DNA from: Rhizobiales bacterium 2SD
GTDB lineage: Bacteria > Pseudomonadota > Alphaproteobacteria > Rhizobiales > Beijerinckiaceae
Assembly: GCA_005502805.1 (NCBI GenBank)
Contig: SCMY01000008.1
Location: forward strand, 186,001-250,000
Length of the DNA: 64,000 bases
Direction of reading: 5' to 3'
Of the stretch, positions 1 to 7,921 are shown piece by piece; position 1 is the first letter of the stretch; every line of letters starts with the position of its first letter. The notes beneath the pieces were generated by a model that saw nothing but the letters and a program-made list of their open reading frames with translations, was not told where the DNA came from and did no database searches. The position numbers and the translations under genes were made by a program.

Positions 1-297
1 GCGCCGCTCCTCGCCGGGCTGATCCAGGGCACGCTGTCCGCCATCATCACCTTGCTGCTGAAGCGCGGCATCGAGTATCTCGCCAGCCGCTTCACTGGCC
101 TGGCCGCGCTGCTGGCGCCGCCGGTGATCGCCGGTGTCGTGTCCGCCAGTCTGCTGACCATCATCCATACGATTGGCGGCACGCCCGAAATCGCGAAGAC
201 GATCGCCGTGCCGCTCACGGTCGCGACCAGCTATGCGGCGCTCTACAATTTTTCGCTGTGGCGCAGCAGGAAGGCCATGAACCATGGCGCAGGATAG
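1..297 (+). CDS. Membrane protein, 3' part only
   Basis: The reading frame is open from the first base of the window, so the gene starts upstream and only its last 98 codons are seen. The visible part is hydrophobic, with two or three likely membrane helices (one around the LLAPPVIAGVVSASLL stretch), and ends in a short basic tail (WRSRKAMNHGAG). I do not recognise a family. It overlaps the next gene by 14 bases in another frame, which suggests co-transcription with the CDP-alcohol phosphatidyltransferase and a possible link to lipid or envelope metabolism. Function unknown. Confidence 0.6.
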   Translation, partial: APLLAGLIQGTLSAIITLLLKRGIEYLASRFTGLAALLAPPVIAGVVSASLLTIIHTIGGTPEIAKTIAVPLTVATSYAALYNFSLWRSRKAMNHGAG

Positions 298-925
298 CGA
301 CCGGCGGCCGCTCGCCAGCCGCGACACAGGCTGGGCCCGCGGCATCGCGCGCCGGCTGAGCGCCAGCGGCATCACGCCGAACCAGATCTCGATGGCGAGC
401 ATGGCGATGGCGACCGTCGCCGGCGCCGCCTTCTGGCTCGCGGGCTCGGCGGCGCCCGGGCCGCGCACGGCGCTGCTGCTTGCCGCGGCCCTGTTCTGCC
501 AGCTCCGGCTGCTCTGCAATCTCTTCGACGGAATGGTTGCGATCGAAGGCGGCAAGCAGGCTGCCGACGGCCCGTTCTGGAACGAGTTCCCCGACCGGAT
601 CGCCGATATCCTCATCCTCGCCGGGGTCGGCTATGGGATCGGGGCTCCGGCCTTGGGCTGGGCGGCGGCGGCTTTTGCCGTGCTGACCGCCTACACCCGC
701 GAGCTCGGGCGAAATTGCGGGCTGCCGGCCGATTTCTCCGGCCCGATGGCCAAGCAGCATCGCATGGCGGTGATCACGGCCGCGGCGCTCGTTTCCCTGC
801 TGGAGCCGCTTTGGAGAGGGCAGGGCGAGGTGCTGACCGTCGCGCTCTGGCTGATCGCGGTGGGCGCGGCCGTGACGGCCCTCAGGCGAGCGGCGAACAT
901 CGTGCGCGGATTGCGCGGGCGCTGA
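284..925 (+). CDS. CDP-alcohol phosphatidyltransferase family protein (variant motif)
   Basis: A 213-residue integral membrane protein of the family that moves a phosphatidyl or phosphoalcohol group from a CDP-linked donor to an alcohol. The family motif D-x2-D-G-x2-A-R-x8-G-x3-D-x3-D aligns at residues 79-104, but several positions differ: the first Asp is Asn79, the Arg is Ile87 and the third Asp is Asn100. Asp82, Gly83, Ala86, Gly96 and Asp104 (the presumed general base) are kept. Several hydrophobic helices follow, as usual in the family. It overlaps the preceding membrane gene, so the two are probably one transcript. The donor and acceptor cannot be told from sequence. The altered motif could mean a different metal or substrate geometry, or a paralogue with another role. 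Confidence 0.8.
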   Translation: MAQDSDRRPLASRDTGWARGIARRLSASGITPNQISMASMAMATVAGAAFWLAGSAAPGPRTALLLAAALFCQLRLLCNLFDGMVAIEGGKQAADGPFWNEFPDRIADILILAGVGYGIGAPALGWAAAAFAVLTAYTRELGRNCGLPADFSGPMAKQHRMAVITAAALVSLLEPLWRGQGEVLTVALWLIAVGAAVTALRRAANIVRGLRGR

Positions 926-1142
926 CTACGTCGAGGGCCATCGGGCTCTTTTATCTGCGCGCCCGGATAGAAAACTGACAGCATTCAGCTACTAATCGGC
1001 GGTGGTGAGCGCAGGCAGGCGAGAGAGCGTCATCGAGATGGGTGAGGATGTCGGGGTGATCGAGACGCTTGATCTCGACAAACTTGCCTATGAAGCTGTC
1101 GGCTAGGGCGACCTCAACCGGGCTCTGCTGTATTTCGACGAG

Positions 1143-1985
1143 TTGAGCCGGCGATACCCGAAAATCGCCAGCCTTCACTACATGCGCGGGCTCGCACAGA
1201 AATACCGCCGGCAATGGCCTGACACTCTGCGCCACAACCTCACGTCCCAATCGCTGCAGGATGAGTTCGACGAAGCCTCCGCCTGGAATGCGGGGATCGC
1301 GGCGACGGCGATCAGGGACTGGGGTGTAGCGCGCGAACAATGGGCGAGATGCGGTATCGCGTTGCCTGGCGAAGAGGGGCCGATCCAGACCGATTTCGGT
1401 GTCGTCAGCATTCGTCTGAACGCTTGGGGTGATGGCGAAACGCTATTCGCGAGGCGCATCGACCCGGTGTGCGCGCGGCTCCTGAACATTCCCCTTCCAG
1501 AAAGCGGCTATTGTTTTGACGACATCGTGCTGCATGACGGTGCCGCGACAGGGCAGCGTAATCTTCGTGGCGAGATCGTCCCGGTCTTCAACGCGTTGGA
1601 GCGCTGGGAGCCTTCACTCTTCCAGACATTCACAGCCTTCGTCACCTGCCCCGACCAGGATAGCCTCGCACCGCTGCTGACGTCTCGCGCGCCCGGTGTT
1701 GCCTACCTCGAAGACTGGACGGAGTCGCTCGCCTATATCTGCCTGAAATGCAGCTATGGTCTGCCACATCGCCATGATCACGAGCAGGCTCCCGCCGGTT
1801 GGAACACGAGCAGGCACGTCGGAATCGCAGCCCAGAGCCGCCATTCGGTCGAGAAGATTCTTGCAGAGTGGCAGGCGGGCGGCGAGCAGCGCTTTGTCGA
1901 CGCGATCGAGACGCGCACCTTTCCGGTGCCTGCCCCCGCCAATGGCCATGTCTGGTGGCGGGCACCAGGCGAGGAAAGTGACTAG
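1143..1985 (+). CDS. Hypothetical protein with TPR-like N terminus, probably truncated at its 5' end
   Basis: A 280-residue soluble protein read from a TTG codon. Residues 1-75 look like a helical TPR-type repeat (Y at the helix ends, [14 protein letters not shown], then [17 protein letters not shown]). The rest is a mixed domain I do not recognise, with two Cys near CLKCSYG and an HRHDHE stretch. The same frame continues upstream to an ATG at 1038 that encodes a convincing first TPR helix, but a TAG codon at 1104-1106 interrupts it. The gene may therefore be a nonsense pseudogene, or a shortened protein from the TTG, which has no clear ribosome site. Its stop shares the CTAG at 1982-1985 with moaA on the other strand. 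Confidence 0.6.
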   Translation: MSRRYPKIASLHYMRGLAQKYRRQWPDTLRHNLTSQSLQDEFDEASAWNAGIAATAIRDWGVAREQWARCGIALPGEEGPIQTDFGVVSIRLNAWGDGETLFARRIDPVCARLLNIPLPESGYCFDDIVLHDGAATGQRNLRGEIVPVFNALERWEPSLFQTFTAFVTCPDQDSLAPLLTSRAPGVAYLEDWTESLAYICLKCSYGLPHRHDHEQAPAGWNTSRHVGIAAQSRHSVEKILAEWQAGGEQRFVDAIETRTFPVPAPANGHVWWRAPGEESD

Positions 1986-3010
1986 CCCCCGGTCACGCTC
2001 ATATGCCGGCCGACCGCGGCGCGCGGCCGGCGCCGGTCGATGACGAAGTCGTGGCCTTTGGGCTTGCGCGAGATCGCCTCTTCCATCGCCCGGTAGAGCA
2101 GGGCGTCGTCGGCCGAGGCGCGGATCGGCGCGCGCAGATCGGCCGCGTCCTCCTGGCCGAGGCACATATAGAGCGTGCCGGTGCAGGTCAGGCGCACGCG
2201 GTTGCAGCTCTCGCAGAAATTATGGGTCATCGGCGTGATGAAGCCGATCAGGCCGCCGGTCTCGCGCACCCGGACATAGCGCGCCGGCCCGCCGGTTCGG
2301 TACGGATCGTCGTCGAGCGTGTAGCGGTCCATAAGCTTGGCCCGCACCATCGAGAGCGGCAGGAACTGGTCGAGCCGGGCCGGCTCGATATCGCCGAGCG
2401 GCATCACCTCGATCAGCGTCAGGTCCATGCCGAGCCCATGGGCCCACTGCATCAACCCCTCGATCTCGTCCTCGTTGACGCCCTTGAGCGCCACCGCATT
2501 GATCTTGACGCGCAGGCCGGCGGCGCGCGCCGCCTCGATGCCGGCGAGCACCTTCGACAGGTCGCCCCAGCGCGTGATCTTGCGGAACTTCTCGGGGTCG
2601 AGCGTGTCCATCGACACGTTGACGCGGCGTACGCCGCAATCGGCGAGCTCCTGCGCGTAACGGGCGAGTTGCGAGCCGTTGGTGGTCACGGTCAGCTCGT
2701 CGAGCGCGCCGGAGGCGAGATGGCGCGAGAGCGAGCGGAACAGGTTCATGATGTCGCGCCGGACCAGCGGCTCGCCGCCGGTGATGCGGAGCTTGCGGGT
2801 GCCACGCGCGACGAAGGCGGTGGCGACGCGGTCGATCTCCTCGAGCGTCAGCAGGTCGCGCTTCGGCAGGAAGGCCATGTCCTCCGACATGCAGTAGACG
2901 CAGCGGAAATCGCAGCGATCCGTCACCGAGATGCGCAAATAGGAGATGTCGCGACCGAACGGATCGGTCAGCGGCGCACGCATCAATGGCTTGATCGGGT
3001 CATGCAGCAC
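1982..3010 (-). CDS. moaA: GTP 3',8-cyclase MoaA
   Basis: Radical SAM enzyme of molybdenum cofactor synthesis. With MoaC it turns GTP into cyclic pyranopterin monophosphate in the cytoplasm. The 342-residue protein has the radical SAM cluster motif C33-x3-C37-x2-C40, the GGEP SAM-binding motif at 78-81, the second 4Fe-4S cluster C266-x2-C269-x13-C283 that binds GTP, and the C-terminal double glycine needed for activity, so it is complete. Length is normal for the family. A second ATG at codon 10 would also give a full enzyme. No other moa or moe gene lies nearby. The gene is divergent from the DUF971 gene and convergent with the TPR-like gene, sharing a CTAG stop overlap. Confidence 0.96.
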   Translation of the reverse strand: MLHDPIKPLMRAPLTDPFGRDISYLRISVTDRCDFRCVYCMSEDMAFLPKRDLLTLEEIDRVATAFVARGTRKLRITGGEPLVRRDIMNLFRSLSRHLASGALDELTVTTNGSQLARYAQELADCGVRRVNVSMDTLDPEKFRKITRWGDLSKVLAGIEAARAAGLRVKINAVALKGVNEDEIEGLMQWAHGLGMDLTLIEVMPLGDIEPARLDQFLPLSMVRAKLMDRYTLDDDPYRTGGPARYVRVRETGGLIGFITPMTHNFCESCNRVRLTCTGTLYMCLGQEDAADLRAPIRASADDALLYRAMEEAISRKPKGHDFVIDRRRPRAAVGRHMSVTGG

Positions 3011-3151
3011 GACGGCTGAAATCCTCGGGCGATCGCGGTCTTGCGGCGCAGTGCGCCAGCCGTTGCTCTGATATAGGAAGCAAGCATTGTCGGCGGCAAG
3101 CCCGCGGTCAAGCGCGCCAAAAGCCGCAAGCGGTTCTGGAGAAACACGAAG

Positions 3152-3520
3152 ATGTCAGATTGGCCGAGCGAGATCCGCCTGTCGAAGGACCGTCGCACGC
3201 TCCACGTCACCTTCGAAAGCGGCGAGAGCCATGCGCTTCCGGCCGAACTCCTGCGTGTCGAGAGCCCGTCGGCCGAGGTTCAGGGCCACAATCCGGCGCA
3301 AAAACAGACCGTGCCGGGCAAGCGCGAGGTCGAGATCCTCAAGGTCGAGCCGGTCGGCCACTATGCTGTCCGTCTGACCTTCGACGACATGCACGACACC
3401 GGCATCTATGGCTGGGACTATCTGCGCGAGCTCGGCCGCGACGGGGAGGCGAAGATGCAGGCTTACCTTGACGATCTCGCGGCGAAGGGGCTGTCCCGGG
3501 AGCGGATCAGGCGAGGGTAG
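3152..3520 (+). CDS. DUF971 domain protein
   Basis: A 122-residue protein that is nearly all one DUF971 domain. It has the typical opening [18 protein letters not shown], the [18 protein letters not shown] segment, and the closing [11 protein letters not shown]. This domain is related to the N-terminal part of gamma-butyrobetaine hydroxylases and often occurs with iron-sulfur or Mrp-type proteins, but its role as a stand-alone protein is not settled. No signal peptide or membrane segment. It is divergent from moaA, with 141 bases between the two starts, enough for both promoters. Family assignment is firm, function is not. Confidence 0.88.
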   Translation: MSDWPSEIRLSKDRRTLHVTFESGESHALPAELLRVESPSAEVQGHNPAQKQTVPGKREVEILKVEPVGHYAVRLTFDDMHDTGIYGWDYLRELGRDGEAKMQAYLDDLAAKGLSRERIRRG

Positions 3521-3542
3521 GGGCAGGCTGCTCTGCGGCGGC

Positions 3543-3845
3543 TCAATCCAGCCGCTGATTGTCGACGAACCAGGTCTTGCCGCGATAGCGGATCTCCGAC
3601 GCGCCTTCGCCGGCCTCCTCGTCGATGACGATGACCTTCGTTCCGGAGGGGAGGCGGATCGGGCAGAGCTTGCTCGCTCGCGCGCCGCGCGGGCTCAGCG
3701 ACGCCAACCCGTATTCACGCCAGGCCGCCCAGCTGCTGCAGGCGAAGGCCGACTGGTTGGTCGTCGTCGGGCGCTCGGTCGCCGTTACCGGACTGGCTGT
3801 GACCAGAATGACGGCGGTCAGGGCTGCTTTCGACATTGGCGACAT
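3543..3845 (-). CDS. Small secreted hypothetical protein
   Basis: A 100-residue protein with an N-terminal signal peptide (KAALTAVILVTASPVTA, cleavage near residue 22). The mature part has two cysteines (CSSW and LCPI) that could form a disulfide, then a short basic-acidic domain ending WFVDNQRLD that looks like a small SH3-like barrel. I chose the ATG at 3845 because AGGGAG sits at a good distance upstream. The earlier in-frame ATG at 3860 contains that site in its own coding sequence. Probably periplasmic, function unknown. It lies between DUF971 (convergent) and the L,D-transpeptidase (same strand) and is separated from the latter by a terminator hairpin. Confidence 0.7.
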   Translation of the reverse strand: MSPMSKAALTAVILVTASPVTATERPTTTNQSAFACSSWAAWREYGLASLSPRGARASKLCPIRLPSGTKVIVIDEEAGEGASEIRYRGKTWFVDNQRLD

Positions 3846-3912
3846 GATGATCTCCCTCATGCCTGCTGCGATCCGTGAAGGCCCAAGATCCCCCGGGCGC
3901 GAAGCAAACGCA

Positions 3913-3937
3913 AAAGGCCGGCACGAGGCCGGCCTTT
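3913..3937 (-). terminator. Intrinsic terminator after the L,D-transpeptidase gene
   Basis: A perfect 10-base-pair stem (AAAGGCCGGC with its complement) closes a five-base loop. Read on the minus strand it runs into TTTT. It stands 28 bases past the transpeptidase stop and ahead of the next minus-strand gene, so it should separate the two transcripts. Confidence 0.75.
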
Positions 3938-3964
3938 CGGAAAGCTCGACTGTGTGTCGTCGGC

Positions 3965-4543
3965 TCAGCGGGCGACGACGACGCGGGTGCCGACCTTGGC
4001 GCGCTCGTAGAGGTCGATCACGTCCTCGTTCAGCATGCGGATGCAGCCCGAGGAGACCGCCTGGCCGATCGTCTCCGGCTCGTTCGAGCCATGGATGCGG
4101 TAGAGGGTCGAGCCGAGATAGAGGGCGCGGGCGCCGAGCGGGTTCTCCGGGCCGCCGGGCATGAAGCGCGGCAGGTCGGGGCGGCGCTTCAGCATCTGCG
4201 CCGGCGGGGTCCAGCCCGGCCACTCGGCCTTGCGGGTGATGGTCTGGCTGCCGCCCCATTCGAAGCCGGGGCGACCGACGCCGACGCCATAGCGAATGGC
4301 CTTGCCCTCGGGCAGCACGTAGTAGAGGCGGCGCTCGGCGGTGTTGATCACGATCGTGCCGGGGCGCTGGCCGCCATTATAGGAGACGGTCTCGCGCGGG
4401 ATCGCGGTCGCCTGCGCCTTGGCGGGGTCGACATAGGTGACGAGCGGCTGGCGGGTGAGCGGGTCGATCTCGGCGACGGCGGCGGTCGCGGTGGCCGCGA
4501 CGGCCGTGCCGGCGATCAGGGCCAAACGGAAGAAGCGGAGCAT
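3965..4543 (-). CDS. L,D-transpeptidase (YkuD/ErfK family)
   Basis: Periplasmic enzyme of 192 residues that makes 3-3 cross-links in peptidoglycan or attaches lipoprotein to it. It starts with a signal peptide (LALIAGTAVAATATAAVAE). The YkuD domain covers about residues 60-192 and carries the catalytic signature HGSN at 151-154 and SSGCIRM at 164-170, with His151 and nucleophile Cys167 both present. The WPGWTPPAQM and GGPENPLGARALYLG segments are typical of the alphaproteobacterial ErfK/YbiS group. Paralogues are common in these genomes, so the exact role (cross-linking or anchoring) cannot be decided. A clear terminator follows. Confidence 0.93.
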   Translation of the reverse strand: MLRFFRLALIAGTAVAATATAAVAEIDPLTRQPLVTYVDPAKAQATAIPRETVSYNGGQRPGTIVINTAERRLYYVLPEGKAIRYGVGVGRPGFEWGGSQTITRKAEWPGWTPPAQMLKRRPDLPRFMPGGPENPLGARALYLGSTLYRIHGSNEPETIGQAVSSGCIRMLNEDVIDLYERAKVGTRVVVAR

Positions 4544-4903
4544 TGCGGCCTCGGAAGGGGATTGCTGGGTGGCGGGCGCGAGGAAAGGTGACGGAAAAAC
4601 GTCAACAATTCCCCAAATCTCTGGCAGAGCGGCGGCTGCCGTTCAATCGATCCGCGTTCACATCGGCGCGACCTTTCAAGCTTTGCAGGCGCCCGTTGCG
4701 GGGCTGCAACAGACTGGACAGGTTCCAGCCCGCTTGGGCTGATCTGGGCGGTTTTCGGGCGGAAGCGTGGCGAGGCGCCGGGTGGCTCATCCGAATGGAG
4801 GACGAGATTCGCTTCGAAGCGCATTACGGGATCGCTGGCCCTGGTCCGCAGCTGGAACGCGGGCCAGGCGGGAGCCGATTATTGCTTCGAGGTGGAGACG
4901 CGT
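4544..4903. other. Non-coding gap of 360 bases
   Basis: Divergent intergenic region between the L,D-transpeptidase and the caspase-fold-like gene. I see no RNA gene, repeat or strong hairpin. The frame of the downstream gene stays open through much of it but has no ATG, GTG or TTG before 4892, so I take it as non-coding, presumably with both promoters. Confidence 0.4.
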
Positions 4904-5668
4904 ATGGCCAACGAAGTCGCAGTCCACGCCGTCTATCTGGAAGATTCCACCATGATCCATGTCTTCAACCTGAAGCAGGGTGGGCCAGACGCGCTGCCGA
5001 CGGGGCACACCGGCATACCGAAGGGCTGTTCGCCGCAGAAGGTCGTCGAGAAGATCCTGGCTGTTGCCAGCGGGAAGCGGATCAAGATCCTGCGCCTTCT
5101 CGCGCATGGCGATGCCGGGACATTCCATTTCCCCGGTATCGAGGGCCGCAGGTCGATCTCGTCGAAGTACACGCAGCTGCGGAAGGCCTTCGCTCCTGTG
5201 GCCAGGGTCGAGATCCATGGCTGCGGCTGCGCCAGCGAAGAGGAGCTGGACGACGGCAAGGGCGAATATACCGGCGATCCGAAGGGGCGCGGCGTGCTTT
5301 TCCTCTGGGCCGTGGCGCAAACCTTCAACGTCCCCGTCACCGGTGGGGTCGATTCGCAGGGCAACTGGGACGATTGGGGCTATGCCGGGGTGACGGTCGC
5401 CATTTTCCCCAATGGCAAGTTCTATGCCCAGAAGCCGGGGCAGCGCTGGTGGGATCCCGGTTCTGGAAGAGAGGAGGCGAGGCGCGAGCTCGACCGGATC
5501 GAGGCGCAATACATCAGGAAAAAGCTCTATGCGCAGGCGCGTGCCGCGCTGCGCAACCTGATCCAACTCTATCCCGCGACACCGGAGGCGGCCGAGGCGA
5601 AGCTGCTGCTGCCTGCCGGCGCGATGGAGAACCCGAACCAGGGGCTGGCGACGAAATGGCCCGGCTAG
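4904..5668 (+). CDS. Hypothetical protein with a DUF4347/caspase-like His-Cys pattern
   Basis: A 254-residue protein of no family I can name with certainty. The middle reads like the clan CD (caspase, CHAT, DUF4347) core: a strand ending in His68 in the LLAHGDAG motif, then a strand ending in Cys107 and Cys109 in VEIHGCGCAS, then a helix and the TFNVPVTGGV segment. In that fold His and Cys are the catalytic pair. Residues 205-235 form a single helical hairpin resembling a TPR (YAQARAALRNLIQLYP). There is no signal peptide. The ATG at 4904 has GGAG six bases upstream, and a GTG at 4892 is the alternative. It stands alone in its operon. Confidence 0.65.
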   Translation: MANEVAVHAVYLEDSTMIHVFNLKQGGPDALPTGHTGIPKGCSPQKVVEKILAVASGKRIKILRLLAHGDAGTFHFPGIEGRRSISSKYTQLRKAFAPVARVEIHGCGCASEEELDDGKGEYTGDPKGRGVLFLWAVAQTFNVPVTGGVDSQGNWDDWGYAGVTVAIFPNGKFYAQKPGQRWWDPGSGREEARRELDRIEAQYIRKKLYAQARAALRNLIQLYPATPEAAEAKLLLPAGAMENPNQGLATKWPG

Positions 5669-5925
5669 GGGATTTTCGAGCGAAGTGGACACTGGTTCGC
5701 GAGACGAAAATGCCATCAAACGAAGACCTGTCGCAGTTCCGCGGTTCGGAGAATTATGGACCTGCTTCAGCAGCCGAACGCCCTCGCAGGATCGTGCGCC
5801 GTCGCGACGATCTCTCCGATTGTCGTTAACCGGCCATTCGCCTAGTCTTCAGATCGAGGGGCAACTTCCGATTGCAAAGCCGGGCCGGCTCTGGTCCGCT
5901 TCTGCGACACGACGGGAGGTTCGCC

Positions 5926-6186
5926 ATGCCTGCCTGCCAGTTCGATGCCGGGCCTGAAGAGCTCGCTGCCCTGGGAACAGCCTTTCACGAGGCTTGGCGG
6001 CATGTCGGCCCGATCTATGGGCCGTTCGAGAATCCGCATCGCGAATGGCTCGCTCGCCTGATTCTCGGCCTGCGCCGCTCCGGCCATTCCGGCGATATCA
6101 CCCTGCTCGCGATCGAGCAGTTCATGGCGACCGCTCCGTTGGCTGAGTGGGCGAGCGGCGCGCAAGAGCGCCTGGCAAGGAACTAG
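5926..6186 (+). CDS. Small hypothetical protein
   Basis: An 86-residue, mostly helical acidic protein without signal peptide or membrane segment. The start is well supported by GGGAGG six bases before the ATG. Composition and codon use match the neighbours, so it is probably a real gene. I do not recognise the family. It stands between the caspase-like gene, 257 bases upstream, and the outer-membrane barrel gene, and shares no operon signal with either. Confidence 0.6.
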   Translation: MPACQFDAGPEELAALGTAFHEAWRHVGPIYGPFENPHREWLARLILGLRRSGHSGDITLLAIEQFMATAPLAEWASGAQERLARN

Positions 6187-6257
6187 CCGCCTCCAGCTGT
6201 GCCCGGCAACCGGCGCTGTCGATACCAGAACCTGTTCCGGAGCGTGCCCGTTTTGCG

Positions 6258-6269
6258 GGCAACGTTGCC
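6258..6269. promoter_or_regulatory. Palindrome upstream of the beta-barrel gene
   Basis: GGCAACGTTGCC is a perfect 12-base palindrome about 110 bases before the start of the outer-membrane protein gene, in a region with no other gene. It may be an operator, but a 12-base palindrome in G+C-rich DNA can also occur by chance. Confidence 0.25.
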
Positions 6270-6377
6270 GTAATCTTCGCACGCAATCTGCGCCATGCTG
6301 ACCCGGTCCGATGCGCGGACTTGCGGTCGCAAGCCTGATGCGCCGGCGGCGACCCGTGCCGCCGCAAGGAGTCTTTG

Positions 6378-7013
6378 ATGAAGCGTTCCATCCCGATGGT
6401 CGGCCTGCTGGCCCTGCTCGCGGTTCCGGCTATGGCGGCCGATCGTCGCGTGCCCGTCCAGCAATACCAGCCGGTCTATTCCCAGCCGCGTGCCTACAAC
6501 TGGAACGGCGTCTATGTCGGTGTTCACAGCGGCGCCAGCTTCGACCGCTTTCAGGGCGCCGGCAAGAAGAGTCGCAATGAAGTCCTCCTGGGCGGCCAGC
6601 TCGGCTACAACCTGCAGATGGGTGGCCTCGTCGCCGGTCTCGAGGCGGACATGTCGATGAACGGTTTCGGCAAGGGCGCCAAGCGCACCGGCGGAACCAG
6701 CGCCGACATGCGCTATGTCAGCACGCTGAAAGCCCGCGCCGGTTTCGCCTTCGACCGCTTCCTGGTTTACGGTCTCGGTGGTGTCGCCTATGGCAGCCTG
6801 AAGGCGAGCGACGGCCTGGTCTCGAAGGAAAAGAGCAAGGTCGGCTATGTCGTCGGCGCCGGCGCCGAATACGGCATCACCGACAACCTCTCCGCCAAGC
6901 TCGAATACAACTACGTCTCGCTCGGCAAGCAGAACTTCCAGTTCGCCAATGGCCGCACCCGCGTCGGCGTGAACGAGCACCTCGTCAAGGCCGGCCTCAA
7001 CTACCGGTTCTGA
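6378..7013 (+). CDS. Outer-membrane beta-barrel protein (Omp25/31-like)
   Basis: A 211-residue outer-membrane protein of the small porin-like barrel family. It has a signal peptide (GLLALLAVPAMAA, cleavage after AMAA), a short periplasmic linker rich in Gln and Pro, and then alternating strands opening with YNWNGVYVGVHSG and closing with the classic C-terminal strand HLVKAGLNYRF, whose terminal Phe is the BAM recognition signal. The ATG at 6378 follows AAGGAG at good spacing. Such proteins are abundant structural components of the rhizobial envelope. A 12-base perfect palindrome (GGCAACGTTGCC, 6258-6269) lies in the upstream region and could be an operator. Hairpin-forming sequence follows the stop but has no T run. 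Confidence 0.9.
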   Translation: MKRSIPMVGLLALLAVPAMAADRRVPVQQYQPVYSQPRAYNWNGVYVGVHSGASFDRFQGAGKKSRNEVLLGGQLGYNLQMGGLVAGLEADMSMNGFGKGAKRTGGTSADMRYVSTLKARAGFAFDRFLVYGLGGVAYGSLKASDGLVSKEKSKVGYVVGAGAEYGITDNLSAKLEYNYVSLGKQNFQFANGRTRVGVNEHLVKAGLNYRF

Positions 7014-7159
7014 TCTCCGAAATTCCGGGCTGGGACACCGGCCCGGATTGCACTGCGGCCTTGCGGCCGTGCCCAGGCATGGATGGAGCGTGATGCGTCT
7101 GGATATTTCGCCCCTATTCGGGCATCACGTTCCATCCGTGCACCTGTGTTGACGTCCCC

Positions 7160-7843
7160 ATGCGCGCCCTGATCGTCGAGGACGAGCCACAATTGATGGC
7201 TTTCCTGTCCTCGCTCCTCACCAATGCCGGGTTGATTGCCGATCGCACGACGACGATCGATGCGGCGCTCTCCGCCTTGCGCTCGACCCCTTTCGACATC
7301 GCCATTGTCGACAGACGCCTGCCCGATGGCGACGGCTTGTCGATCGTCAAGGCGCTGAGTGCTGCCGAGACGCGGCCGGCTTTCCTGATCCTGACCGCCC
7401 GCGACGCCAAGGCCGACGTGATCGAAGGCCTGAATGGGGGCGCGGATGACTATCTGGTCAAGCCTTTCGAGCCGGAGGAGCTCTTGGCGCGCTTGCGCGT
7501 CATCATGCGCCGGCGCCATCCCAAGCGCTCGCTGGTGATCACCGCCGGGAATCTCTCGCTCGATATCGAGGGGCGCTGCGCCTCGGTCGGCTCGGAATTG
7601 CTCGACCTGCGCCGGCGCGAGTCGCTGATCCTGGAAGCGCTGGTCCAGCGCGTCGGGCGCGTCGTCACCCGCGACGTCCTGATCGAGGCCGTCTACGGCT
7701 TCGACGATCTGATCGAGTCGAACACGCTGGAAGCACAGATCTCGCGGCTGCGGCGCAAGCTCAAGGAAGCCGGCGCGCGGGTCGAGATCACCTCGCTGCG
7801 CGGCATCGGCTACATGTTGAGGGTGTCCGAGACGGTGTGCTGA
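7160..7843 (+). CDS. OmpR/PhoB-family response regulator
   Basis: A 227-residue two-component response regulator that binds DNA when phosphorylated. The receiver domain (about 1-115) has the acidic pair E7-D8, the phosphoacceptor Asp51 in IVDRRLPDGDG, the Thr of LILTARD and the Lys of DDYLVKPF. The C-terminal winged helix (about 130-222) ends with the usual SRLRRKLKEAG and GIGYMLR. It is complete. Its probable partner, the histidine kinase at 7922-9265, lies tail to tail on the other strand, 78 bases away, which is an unusual layout. It is 146 bases after the barrel gene and probably has its own promoter. The signal and targets are unknown. Confidence 0.93.
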   Translation: MRALIVEDEPQLMAFLSSLLTNAGLIADRTTTIDAALSALRSTPFDIAIVDRRLPDGDGLSIVKALSAAETRPAFLILTARDAKADVIEGLNGGADDYLVKPFEPEELLARLRVIMRRRHPKRSLVITAGNLSLDIEGRCASVGSELLDLRRRESLILEALVQRVGRVVTRDVLIEAVYGFDDLIESNTLEAQISRLRRKLKEAGARVEITSLRGIGYMLRVSETVC

Positions 7844-7921
7844 ACCACGCCGTCTTTCCGGCTCACTGCCGTGCAGAGCCCGGGAATGACGCCAACTCGG
7901 GCGGGTGCTGCGAGCCACCTC

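Noticed and set aside
2003-3019. A 338-codon plus-strand frame opposite moaA
   Set aside because: Antisense shadow. MoaA has both cluster motifs and the terminal GG on the minus strand.
3913-3937. Attachment site or mobile repeat at the 10-base-pair palindrome
   Set aside because: Position right after a stop and the flanking T run explain it as a terminator.
5710-5829. A 39-codon ORF after the caspase-like gene
   Set aside because: The frame is open, but there is no good ribosome site, no hydrophobic or domain pattern and no coupling to a neighbour.
7025-7075. G+C-rich hairpins after the beta-barrel gene
   Set aside because: Stems of six base pairs with long loops and no T run; not distinguishable from background at this composition.
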